A DNA stretch of 29,211 nt, taken from assembly GCA_049999725.1 (NCBI GenBank), contig JBNGIS010015970.1:1-29211 (forward strand). The letters are read 5' to 3'. This stretch comes from Haplomitrium mnioides (taxonomy: Eukaryota; Marchantiophyta; Haplomitriopsida; Calobryales). Position 1 is the stretch's first letter. Every line of letters starts with the position of its first letter. Below, piece by piece: positions 20,690 to 29,211 of the stretch. The notes below the pieces were generated by a model, which ran no database searches, had not been told where the DNA came from, and worked only from the letters and a program-made list of their open reading frames with translations. Both the position numbers and the translations under genes were made by a program.

Positions 20690-21322
20690 ACGGATCGAAA
20701 CCAAGTCCTACACTGTGGGGTGCCCTAGTTAAGGGGGATCCGAGGTGAGTCCAAAGTGGGGATCCGTGTGGTCCGATGCATGTCCGTATGGGTATACGTT
20801 GTGAGGAGCCTAGTTACAAGGGTTCCGAATGGGGTTACGAAGTGGAATCCTCAGTTAAAAGGGATCCGTTCCAAAGTGTCCAATAGATCGTAAGCTTCGG
20901 ATTAGGAAAGCGAAATAGTGATTAAGCGAAGCGATGACTGGTGAAATGTGACTTGTCAACATTTTGCGTGAGTGAAGATTGCTTAGTGAGAACAACTACG
21001 AAGAGAAGTTTGAAGGGCAAAGTGACAACTTATCATGGTTTTGGTGTTGATTGTAGAAGTCGAACTGAAAGTTTGAAAAGTCGAAACAGATGCTCGGTGG
21101 AATCTGAAAAGTTTGAAATCGAAAAGAGAGGAAGCGAAGAGTTAGTGAGCATAAGAACAATTGTTTGTAATTAGTTCTAATTGTGAGCAAAGTTAGTGTA
21201 AGATAGTGAAAGCAAGTTGTTTAGTTTAAGAACTTATTGTGGGTTGATAGTTCTTATTGGAAGCTTAGTTAGAAAGAGTTAGCTTAGAAAGAGAAGTAAG
21301 TTAGTTTTTTTGAACTATTACT
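20690..21322. repeat. Tandem repeat copy 1 in the unknown insertion
   Basis: Starting at CGGATCGAAACC, this copy matches 21487-22113 along its whole length. Shared words include AGGGGGATCC, GGTATACGTTGTG, TTAAAAGGGATCCGTTCC, TGCTCGGTGGAATCTG and GATAGTTCTTATTGGAAG. It runs directly into the N gap. No coding sequence is evident. Confidence 0.9.
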
Positions 21323-21422
21323 NNNNNNNNNNNNNNNNNNNNNNNNNNNNNNNNNNNNNNNNNNNNNNNNNNNNNNNNNNNNNNNNNNNNNNNNNNNNNN
21401 NNNNNNNNNNNNNNNNNNNNNN
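21323..21422. other. Assembly gap of exactly 100 N
   Basis: One hundred N, a conventional placeholder for a gap of unknown size. It lies at the boundary between two tandem repeat copies, so more copies may be missing. Frames that cross it are artefacts. Confidence 0.98.
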
Positions 21423-22113
21423 AATCTTTAAAAAGGAATGGAATGATTTGAAAATGAAGGAAGAAAGGTCCAAGGGATCCGAAAGATGGATCGGAACCGA
21501 ATTCTATATTGTGAGGTGCCCCATTTAAGGGGGATCCAAGGTGAGTCCAAAGTAGGGATCCGTATGGTCTGATGCGAGTCTGTGTGGGTATACGTTGTGG
21601 GGAGCCCCGGTTAAAAGGGTTCCAAGTAAGGTTACGAAGTGGGATCCCCAATTAAAAGGGATCCGTTCCGAGGTTCGACGAATTGTAAGCGACGTATTGT
21701 GATAAATGAAACAATGATTAAGCGAAAAGGTGACTTGTAAGCATTCTGCGCAATTGAAGATTATTGCATAAGAACAACTACGAAGCATAGTTGAAGGGCA
21801 AAGCGGCAACTTATTGTGGTTTTGGTGTTGATTGTGAAAGTCGAACCAAAAGTTTGAAAGGTCAAAATAGATGCTCGGTGGAATCTGAAAAGTTTGAAAA
21901 TTGGAAATTAGGAAATGAAGAGTTAGTGAAAGTTCAAAAATTAGCATAAGAAAAATTGTTAGTAATTAGTTCTTATGGCGAGCAGAGTTAGTGTGAATTA
22001 GTAAAAAGTAACCATTTAGCTTAAGAACTTACTATGAGTTGATAGTTCTTATTGGAAGTTTAGTGAGAAAAAGTTAGCTTAGGAGGGAAGAAAGTTATTT
22101 TTGTTGTGAACTA
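21423..22113. repeat. Tandem repeat copy 2 in the unknown insertion
   Basis: The second copy of the unit at 20690-21322, offset by about 797 positions when the gap is counted as 100. It ends with GTGAACTATTATAAC, matching TTGAACTATTACT just before the gap. It carries scattered substitutions and small indels relative to copy 1. Confidence 0.9.
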
Positions 22114-23177
22114 TTATAACAGGTACTTGTCAGTTGAGCAGAACAGGGGGTACAAGCCTGATGGCAAGTTCTTGTTCTGCTGGTTGTCTCATTGTACATT
22201 GGTGCTTTAAGTAAAATTCATGAGATTCTTGTCTATGAGGTCCCTTGCTTCTGCTAATTGCAAATTCAGAAGGAGCAGTATGAAGAAGGAACAAGGAATT
22301 GAAGTCAGAGTTGGTTGGTGAATGTTCTGCAGGCTTTCAATTGAAGAAATCAGACAGATTGCATTAGAGAAGTGCATGTCAGTGGGTACTTGAGTGTATT
22401 CTGCTAGTAGGTTTGGGTTCTGAGTTCCAGGTTGTAATTTGTGGGAGATTTAATGGCAAGTCAATTCTGCTTTGAGTTCTATTCTGTTCTGTGTGTGTGT
22501 GTTAATGTGTTAAATTTTAAGGAGAGAACCTTTTGTGATTCTCCAATTAGTGGTTGTTGGTTGGTGGGTTGCAGTAGAGCAAGGATTGCTCATAATCGTG
22601 TGTGCCTATGGAATAGTGGGCATTTCACAAACAAATAGAGTAGTGGGTGGTTGGAGGAACAACAGTTGGATGTGAGATCAGGAGGATCATTCCATAATTG
22701 AGTTCTCAGCATCAAGCTATGGGGTATATTGGGTTGGAGTGGCCTGAGTATCCAGTTTGAGGGAAGTGAAGTGGTGTAATGAAGGTAGGCACTGGATTGT
22801 TGGTTTGAGAGTTTCAAGCAAGTTGGGTAACTGGTTGTTTGGGAACATCTCTGATATAGCTCAAGTTTAAAATCAGCCTGTACATTAGTTTTCTTATATT
22901 GGAGATGTCAGTCACGCAATTTGTGTGATTCTTGGTTGTTGTTCTATTATGTTGAGCAGTTAAAAGTGCTTGTGTGTGGTTTTGTGGAGAGAGGGTTGTC
23001 AAACCTAGAGAAGGAGAGCGGTCTATATGTGAACTGATAGAATGCAGTTTCAGAACTTCTTAAAGAATCTGGAAAGTTAGTAAAAACGATTTAAGAGCAG
23101 ATTTCTGTGTAGATCTTGCGTGGTTCAAAATCTGGTTGCGTTTTTAAGGGTTGGAGTACCACTGCTGTGCTGCGATA
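22114..23177. other. Right part of the unknown insertion, nothing recognised
   Basis: GT-rich on the plus strand, with short microsatellite-like TG runs near 22490. No domain or RNA gene was recognised. The terminal ~90 bases resemble the end of a plant LTR in general style only. Confidence 0.4.
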
Positions 23178-23182
23178 GGGTC
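23178..23182. repeat. Target-site duplication of nested insertion, right copy (GGGTC)
   Basis: Exact match to 19284-19288. The LTR of element 2 resumes here with CAGTGACGGTCCAAC. Confidence 0.88.
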
Positions 23183-24118
23183 CAGTGACGGTCCAACTTC
23201 CACTTGGAAAGAGGCAGCGGACGGCGCCTTTTGGAACCAGGTCAACTTTGGATTCAAAGGTTCTAAGGTCAACTTCAGACTCAGCAGTCCATTGGTCAAC
23301 TTTGGAGCTAGAGGTCCAATGACTGTCCATCTTCCACTTAGGATGTGGCAGCAGACGACGCACCCCGGAGGGGTTCTGTGGTCAACTTTGGATGCAGTGG
23401 TCAACTTCAGACTTAGTGGTCCCACGATTCTCTTCGAACTCACTTGTCTGTGGAATACTTTGGACTCACCAGTCTTTGGACCCCTTCGGATCAGTCCTCA
23501 GTGAACTTCACACCCAACTATTAACCTTGGATCATTCCTCAAATAGTATGGGCAGGTGTCACCGCATCAAGAGACCATTGCTAACGGGAAGAACAACCAC
23601 TATGAGGGGAAACAAAAATGCAGGAAGATGGAGCGAGGGGGGTATAGATTGATGCGCTGCGACGTTGATGGGGTTGGTGTGTATGCAAACTAGAGGTGCG
23701 CAAGTGATCTCGAACCCCAAGAAAAGATCTTGGGGTCGTCTCAGCATTGATTGTGCAAGAGCATCAATCCCATGGACGCTCGGAGTGCGTTTCTGGCGAA
23801 TCTCTCAAGTAGAGCGAAGAGAGGAGTGGATGCGTTAGTGCTCACACACTGCGGAGAAGATCCATTCAAGGTTTGTGGTGGAATATGTGGCTAGTAGTTG
23901 AGAGGACTGTCTTCTTGATGTGGAAGTTAAAGAATACCTCTTCCGAGCATGAGGAAGTAAATTCAAGGCTTCTAGCAACGGAAGTTGAAAAACTATCTAG
24001 ACGAGGTGCGTGGGTGAGAGATTGAAGGAAGGCTGGAGTTGTTGGTTGATGAGGAGAGAAGTCTGTTGGGAAGGTCAGATCTTGTGACGTTGAGGGGCAT
24101 ACATTTTTGGTGGAGCGC

Positions 24119-24124
24119 TGTGTG

Positions 24125-24181
<57 letters not shown>

Positions 24182-24182
24182 T
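24119..24182. repeat. (TG)n microsatellite in element 2 5' LTR
   Basis: A TG run interrupted by TATA-like words. The same run is at the same relative place in the 3' LTR (28575-28617), so it was part of the LTR at integration. Confidence 0.92.
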
Positions 24183-24649
24183 AGCTAGATTTGCTTTCTG
24201 TTTGTATTTTCTGAAAAGCACTTCGGATTCAGAGTATGCCTGCATTTCGGCTTGTTCTGAACTTGGGAAAACCCTACAAAGGGGGAGTCAGAACTATGGA
24301 CATTACCTCTTTGTATTTCAAATGTTGGACTTTGATCCTATTTTGTACGCAAGGTGTTTGGGTCCAGTTTTGGATCCTTGAAATATACTTCGAACTGCCA
24401 CAAGAAGTGCTTCGGACTTATATGTGTGTATTTTGGATTTGTGTGTGAATGAGCAGGATTGGTGTTGAAAAGATTGTTGATAAGTGGAAAGGTTTGTAAG
24501 GTGAAAGGGAGCTTCCTTAAGACCTCCAAGGGATAACTTGCAATGAATCCATCTCATAAAAGAACCAAACCCCATGTTTTGTACGCCATTGCCTTCCAAA
24601 GTGGCACCTTTGGAGGTTAAGGCCTGAAGGAGGGGCATGACATACATTT

Positions 24650-24667
24650 TGGCGGTAGATGGAGGGC
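24650..24667 (+). other. Element 2 primer-binding site (candidate)
   Basis: TGGCGGTAGATGGAGGGC begins 7 bases after the LTR end (24642). It differs from the element 1 counterpart at two of 18 positions, and the following sequence (CAAAGG..TTTGCAA) also matches. Confidence 0.65.
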
Positions 24668-24745
24668 CAAAGGTTTGCAAAATTCTGAGACTAAGTTATC
24701 ATCTTTCAAAGGAGTAAAGTTTTCTCTTCCATTGAGGCAATAGGC

Positions 24746-26284
24746 CATAATCACACACGAAGGAAAAGACGGGCTAAATATGTGTCGGAATACTCTTCTG
24801 ATAGTTCAAGCAGCAATGAGGAAACAAAGGAGAACTCTGCATCCACCTTGGGAACTTGAAATGACTCCGATAGCAGCAGCTCTGATGATCAAAGGTCTTC
24901 GAGAAGGAAGAAGAAGAAGAAGGAGCGAAAGATCAAGAAGGTTGTCAAGGAGAGGGAAGCTCGCTTAGCGGAATTGAGTTCAAAGATAGAGATAATGCAG
25001 GTCCTCCTTGCAAGCATTAAGCCAAATCTAGAAAAAAGGTCATGTACCTCCCAAGCTGGATAATTAGGTGGATGGGTCGCAAGCGGACTACGGAAAATGA
25101 TCGTCATGGTGTGCTAGAATTGTGGTCAGCCTGGACATATCGCATCCAACTGCCCCAAACCATGGAGGCAAGAGTATGAGTATCCAATTGCAATACATTC
25201 CCAGTATGGAGATGAAGAAGCAGTATGGATAAAGGGGTAAACCTTTGCCTCAGATGATTGTTATCAAGTGGTGGCCAAATCAAGATCCAAGTCTCACCAG
25301 AAGGGCAAGTGCAAGAAGGGAAAAAAGGCTAAGAAGGCTACGAATCAAGTATGGTTGGCTAGGAGTAATTCTGATTACGAGACAGAAAACCCCACCTGGT
25401 TCCACCCGACACAACCAAAAAAGAAGGGAGAATTGGCCGATACCTTGGAGGCAACTCACGAGGAGAGGGCAGCTGAAGAGAACCTGAAGGATGTCTTGGA
25501 GCAGCAATTGCTAGGCGATCCAAAGGAGCTCAAAGAAGCAAGAGAATTCTTGGTAGCAGTGCAGAATCTTACTCCTTGCATCATTCAGGCTGAGGCGGAA
25601 GAAGAGGAATTCGCGAACATGTTAAGGGACCATGGGAGGACCCAACTAGAGCTAGAAGGGGGGTATGCAACTAGACCTCATCACTTGCAAGAGGAGGAGC
25701 TCCTTGAAGACCAATGTCGGCCAAGCCCCGAACTCGAGCTAAAAGAGGAGTGGACATCAGTGTACCCGATTGGGGGCAGTCATGACGAGCAACCACCTAG
25801 TGTCGTCGAGTTAGGGCCTCCTCAAGTGGCCGAATGGGCGATAATAGAAATGAGCAGTTATAGCCATAAACGACCAAGGGTCTGAAGCGACTCATCGAGG
25901 GCAAAAAGGGATGGGGTTGGCAACATTGAACCAGAAAGTGCAGTGGGGATAGAACTCCCTCAAGTGGAGGAAGTAAGGCCACCTCAGATAGCAGGTTGTA
26001 GCAGTTATAGCCATAAACGACCAAGGGTCCAAAGTGACTCATCGAGGGCAAAAAGGGATGGGGTTGGCAACATTGAACCAGAAAGTGCAGTGGGGATAAA
26101 ACTCCCTCAAGTGGAGGAAGTAAGGCCACCTCAGATAGCAGGTTGCAGCCCGGAGGACCCAAATTTATCGAAAGATGAACCTCATCTCAATCCTGAAAAG
26201 AAGCTTGCCTTAAGCCAGCCCAAAGATCTTGCTGTCATGGAAGAAATTGTGACGGGTGGCCCAACCACCACCAACGTTGTATAA
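24746..26284 (+). pseudogene. gag: Element 2 gag-like frame (capsid part missing)
   Basis: One frame from about 24746 to a TAA at 26282-26284, broken by stops near 24857, 25061, 25115, 25240 and at 25883. It opens with RRKRRAKY and a Ser-rich stretch, then a Lys-rich stretch, a helical segment (ELSSKIEIMQVLLASIKP) and one zinc knuckle whose second residue is a TAG (C-stop-NCGQPGHIASNC). DDCYQVVAKS and WFHP blocks follow. All of these align with the second half of element 1 gag, while the capsid domain with LKGEAQLWY is absent. After about 25500 the sequence is acidic, unlike the protease found there in element 1, and ends in a 49-residue duplication. The function of that tail is unknown; RNA binding through the knuckle is the only supported activity. 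Confidence 0.85.
25854..26146 (+). repeat. 147-bp in-frame tandem duplication in element 2 gag
   Basis: Two copies, 25854-26000 and 26001-26146, nearly identical. The period of 147 is exactly 49 codons, so each copy encodes the same peptide block (SYSHKRPRV...PPQIAGCS). The first copy has a TGA (25883-25885) where the second has a sense codon (CAA). Confidence 0.95.
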
Positions 26285-26670
26285 AGTTTTACTCTTACAT
26301 GCCCTATGTACTGTACGTATGTTTGTTCTTGTTTTGTCATTTGATCCCCGTGTGTGTGTGGTGTACGTACCCCAAGGCTAGGGGAGAGCAGCCAACAGAG
26401 TGGTCTCAGGTCTGAAGGTGGTCTCATGGACCACAAGAAAGAGCAGCAAGGTATGTTGTTGTGCAGATCCAGTATCCACCTCAAACCAAAATTTGGAGAC
26501 GCAACTTTTGTATAAGATCTAGGGAAGAGGTTGAGGGGGGTGAGTGCACAGGGGTAGTGTGATGCTTTGAGTGTGCTTAGCGGTTTTTAGTTTTGTTGCA
26601 TAAGTTCACCTCTAGATGCCCAACCAACAGAGCGGAACGGAAGAAGGTGTTCATGGAGACGCTTCACACT
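26285..26670 (+). other. 3' non-coding interior of element 2
   Basis: About 390 bases between the gag-like frame and the polypurine tract, where pol would lie in an autonomous element. Only short words such as CCAACAGAG (twice) recur. No feature is recognised. Confidence 0.55.
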
Positions 26671-26684
26671 GAAAAGGGGAGTTA
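26671..26684 (+). other. Element 2 polypurine tract
   Basis: GAAAAGGGGAGTTA lies directly before the 3' LTR start TGTCAACC. The last bases and the LTR start are the same as in element 1 on the other strand (9249-9262). Confidence 0.82.
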
Positions 26685-27290
26685 TGTCAACCGGTGACAT
26701 GAGGTGCTAACAAAGATTCCTATAAATCGGAAATAGCATTGGAACATTTCTCCACTCTTATGTGTTAAGATACTTTAGAGGCATCGGAATAACTAATACA
26801 AGCAGGTAAGAGCGGGTCACCTAAAACTATCCGATCTGAAGAGCGGAATTGGGACCATGACAAAGAAGGAAGGGAGGCTCGCCAGAGGTACTGAGCAAGG
26901 AGGTGGAAGGAAGAGCAACCTCAGAAGAGGAGGAAGATATGGGTCCAAATGAAGAAGATCAGGGGAGTGGGCCATTAATCGAAGATTCGACACTAGAAGG
27001 GAGGGGCCGCATCGAAACTTTCAGGACAATAGCCAAAGCAGTAACAAGGGAGATAGAAGGCAACAACCCTCGTGAGGCAGCAATGACACTAGGGATCAGG
27101 GGATGCTCCGTTCCCCTCAACGTTGATGGGCTTCACCAGGATCCAAATCCATTTCATCCTTCTAAAAAACTGCTTGGCGGACATTTCGAAGAAAGTATCG
27201 GAAGAGGGGGAGGTCGGAATCTCTTCCGAAGGAATGCGCGGACAGGGTCTCTTCAAGTCAAGTCAACCTCAGAAACCCAGGTCAGCATGA

Positions 27291-27580
27291 TGGTCCAACT
27301 TCAACTTGGAAAGCGGTGGCAAACGGCGCCCTTCGAAACCAAGTCAACTTCGGATTCACAGGTTCTATGGTCAACTTCGGACTCAGCAGTCCATTGGTCA
27401 ACTTTGGAACTCGAGGTCCAATGATGGTCCAACTTCCACTTGGAAAGCGGCGGCGGACGTTGCCTTTCGGAACAAGGTCAACTTCAAACTCAACACTCTG
27501 TTGGTCAACTTTTGAACCTAGGGTCTAGTGAGGATCCAACTTCCACTTGGAAAGTGTCGGCGAACGGCGCACCCTAAAGC
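27291..27580 (+). repeat. Tandem subrepeats in element 2 3' LTR
   Basis: Three units start at GGTCCAACTT or its variant (27292, 27426, 27533), spaced 134 and 107 bases. Each holds CACTTGGAAAG and GTCAACTTCGGA-type words. The open frames here encode echoing peptides and are repeat artefacts. Confidence 0.85.
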
Positions 27581-28572
27581 TGTTCCGTGATCAACTTTGG
27601 ATGCAGTGGTCAACTTCGGACTCAGTGGTCTTGCGATTCTCTTCTGACTCACTCATCCACGGAATACTTCGGACTCACCAGTCTTCAGACCCCTTCGGAT
27701 TAGTCCTCAGTGAACTTCGGACCCAACCATTAACCTTGGATCATTCCTCAAATAGTATGGACAGGTGTCACCGCATCAGGAGACCATTGCTAATAGGAAG
27801 AACGACCACTACGAGGAGAAACGGAAACGTAGGAAGACAGACCGCGGGGGAGTATAGATTGATGCGTTGCAACGTTGAGGGGGTTGGTTTGTATGCAAAC
27901 TAGAGGCGCATAAGCAATCTTGGACAAGAAGATGCAACGAGGGAGGGAAGGGAGAATTCCAGTGAAGCTTCACTTGAAGCGAGTGGACTTGTGTAAGGGG
28001 CTAGCAGGGGTGGAGGTGGATTGGAGCGGCAATGAGAATTGCTGGACAAGGAGCTCTAGAGGCTCAGGCAATCCAAGTGTACTCATCTCTGTAGGTGGAC
28101 CAACATTCGGAGGTGAATTGATACTTGAAGCTGAAGGGAGTTCTTTCGGTCCTCAATTCAGGAGAGGCTGCCAAGAGAGGATCTTGGGGTCATCTCAGGA
28201 TTGACTCTACAAGAGCATCAATCCCAGAGATGCTCAGAGTGCGTTTCTAGTCTAATCTCTCAAGTGCAGCCAAGAGAGGAGTGGTTGCATTAGTGTCCAC
28301 GCACTGTAGAGAAGATCCATTCGAGGTTCGGGGTGGAGCGTGTGGCTAGCAGTCAAGAGGACTGTCTTCCTAAGGTAGAAGTTAAAGAAGATCTCTTGTA
28401 AGCATGAGGAAGTAAATTCAAGGCTTCTAGCGAGGGAAGTTAAAAAACTATCTAGACGGGATGCGTGGGTGAAAGATTGAAGGAAGGTTGGAGTTGTTGG
28501 TTGATGAGGAGAGAAGTCTACTGAGAAGGTCAGATCCTGTGATGTTGAGGAGCATACATTTTTGGCGGAGCG

Positions 28573-28574
<2 letters not shown>

Positions 28575-28616
<42 letters not shown>

Positions 28617-28617
28617 T
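28575..28617. repeat. (TG)n microsatellite in element 2 3' LTR
   Basis: A TG run ending in TATATATATT. It is shorter than and differently interrupted from its 5' LTR counterpart at 24119-24182. Confidence 0.92.
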
Positions 28618-29077
28618 AGCTAGATTTGCTTTTTGTTTGTATTTTCTGAAAAGCACTTCGGATTCGGAGTATACTTGCATTTCGGCTTGTTCGAAACCTG
28701 AGAAAACCCTACGAAGGGGAAGTGAGAGCTGTAGACATTGCTTCTTTGTATTTCAAACGTTGGAATTTGATCCTATTTTGTATGCAAGATGTTTGGGTCC
28801 AGTTTTGGATCCCTGAAATATACTTCGGACTGCCACCAGAAGTTCTTCGGACTTGTGTGTGTGTATTTTGGATTTGTATGTGAATGAGTGGGATTAGTGT
28901 TGAAGTGATTGTTGATAAGTGGAAAGGTCTGTAAGGTGAAGGGGAGCTTCCTTAAGACCTCCAAGGGATAACTTGCAACGAGGCAATCTCATAAAAGAAC
29001 CTAAACCCTTGTTTTGTCCGCCCTTGACTTCTAAAGTGGCACATTTGGAGGTAAAGGCCTGAAGGAGGGGCATGACA

Positions 29078-29082
29078 GAAGG
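29078..29082. repeat. Target-site duplication of element 2, right copy (GAAGG)
   Basis: Exact match to 18531-18535, directly after GGCATGACA. Confidence 0.92.
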
Positions 29083-29211
29083 AAGGGGAGAATAGCTGCT
29101 ACTTTGAACCAAGAACAAGATACTCAAAACAAGAACCTTTTCTATTTTTTGAAAAATTGTGGTTTTTTAGCTCAAAAAACAAAAAAAAACGAGGGTTTTT
29201 CTAAAACATAA
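29083..29211. other. Right flank, AT-rich, nothing recognised
   Basis: About 130 bases with A- and T-runs. This is pre-insertion DNA continuous in origin with 18352-18530. No feature is seen. Confidence 0.5.

Larger units (their letters stand above)
19289..23177. mobile_element. 3.9-kb non-coding insertion of unknown class, possible solo LTR
   Basis: An insertion defined by comparison of the two LTRs of element 2 and by a 5-bp GGGTC duplication. It begins TGTGAGAGCATAG and ends GTGCTGCGATA. I see no long frame with a known domain and no TGGTATCAGAGC-like site. There is no direct repeat of its two ends, so it does not look like a complete LTR element, and there are no inverted termini. The TG start, the 5-bp duplication and an end that is one transition from CA suggest a long solo LTR. 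A non-coding LTR-derived element is also possible. Within it are a two-copy ~690-bp tandem repeat and the assembly gap. Orientation is not certain. Confidence 0.7.
18536..24642 (+). repeat. 5' LTR of element 2, interrupted by a 3.9-kb insertion
   Basis: 18536-19288 aligns with 26685-27415, and 23183-24642 with about 27415-29077 of the 3' LTR. It ends in GGGCATGACA just before the primer-binding site. Compared with the 3' LTR it lacks a block of about 250 bases (the counterpart of about 27921-28170) and has a short GAGGGGCCGC duplication near 18855-18880. Confidence 0.92.
18536..29077 (+). mobile_element. Gag-only, non-autonomous Ty3/gypsy-type LTR element ('element 2')
   Basis: A plus-strand element bounded by perfect GAAGG target duplications. 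The 3' LTR is 26685-29077 (2393 bp). The 5' LTR is 18536-24642, which is about 2.2 kb after removing a 3.9-kb insertion. The interior is only 24643-26684 and holds a truncated gag-like frame with no protease, RT, RNase H or integrase. Its LTR ends, primer-binding region, 3' junction and gag half all match element 1, so the two are relatives. The layout (long LTRs, short interior, gag kept, pol absent) fits the class of plant elements described as terminal-repeat elements carrying GAG. It would need RT and integrase from an autonomous relative. LTR divergence of about 10% over a ~250-bp sample marks an old insertion. Confidence 0.9.
26685..29077 (+). repeat. 3' LTR of element 2
   Basis: 2393 bases, TGTCAACC...GGCATGACA, followed by the second GAAGG. 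It aligns with the split 5' LTR. A ~250-bp sample (28620-28870 against 24181-24430) differs at roughly 10%. It contains a tandem array (27291-27580), a TG microsatellite, and a block of about 250 bases (27921-28170) missing from the 5' LTR but recognisable in element 1 LTRs (complement of about 7000-7150). Confidence 0.93.

Noticed and set aside
21301-21651. Open frames crossing the N gap
   Set aside because: The frames contain runs of unknown residues through 100 N, so they are artefacts.
19289-23177. Terminal inverted repeats that would make the insertion a DNA transposon
   Set aside because: The first and last ~25 bases show no inverted match, and no transposase-like frame was found.
26715-26730. 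CTATAAATC as a TATA box for element 2 (also near 18567)
   Set aside because: It lies only about 35 bases inside the LTR, leaving almost no U3 upstream. An LTR promoter is expected further in. Not called.
26903-27424. 173-residue plus-strand open frame
   Set aside because: It lies within the 3' LTR of element 2 and runs into its tandem array. The matching stretch of the 5' LTR is not open across the same length.
28562-28816. Frame encoding a Val-Cys run (also at 24130-24381)
   Set aside because: The Val-Cys run is a translated TG microsatellite inside the LTR, not a cysteine-rich protein.

Overview
This is repeat-derived DNA from a land plant with a large, retrotransposon-rich nuclear genome. 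A gymnosperm or fern-type genome is a guess; no species-diagnostic gene is present. The evidence is a Ty1/copia element with a plant-type TGGTATCAGAGC primer-binding site, two long-LTR Ty3/gypsy elements, nested insertions, heavy decay by stop codons and transitions, and one 100-N scaffold gap. I find no intact host gene, tRNA, rRNA or CRISPR array. Nearly all long open frames that are not retroelement remnants lie inside LTRs.

Layout. (1) 1-2098 is degenerate sequence with one gag-like fragment (973-1266, +). (2) 2104-18346 is a minus-strand Ty3/gypsy element ('element 1'). Its 5' LTR is 15141-18346, its interior (gag, protease, RT, RNase H, integrase) runs 15140 down to 9249, and its 3' LTR is 2104-9248. 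That 3' LTR is split by a plus-strand copia element at 2472-6300 (LTRs of 256 bp, TSD CTCTC). The uninterrupted site survives in the other LTR at 15503-15507. (3) 18352-18530 is a short spacer. (4) 18536-29077 is a plus-strand element ('element 2') with perfect GAAGG target duplications. Its 5' LTR (18536-24642) is split by a 3.9-kb insertion of unknown class (19289-23177, TSD GGGTC) that contains the assembly gap. Its 2.0-kb interior holds only a truncated gag-like frame and no pol. Its 3' LTR is 26685-29077. (5) 29083-29211 is AT-rich flank.

How the parts relate. Elements 1 and 2 share LTR ends (TGTCA...TGACA type), the sequence around the primer-binding site, the junction before the 3' LTR (GAGTTATGTCAACC) and a homologous gag half. 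I read them as one family: element 1 descends from an autonomous copy, and element 2 is a non-autonomous, gag-only relative that would have depended on pol supplied in trans. They lie in opposite orientation.

Relative age comes from hand alignment of LTR pairs. The copia LTRs differ at 4 of 256 positions. A ~230-bp sample of the element 1 LTRs differs at about 8%, and a ~250-bp sample of the element 2 LTRs at about 10%. The nesting order agrees. All coding regions are broken, and several losses in element 1 fall on catalytic acidic residues through G-to-A changes at former CpG sites.
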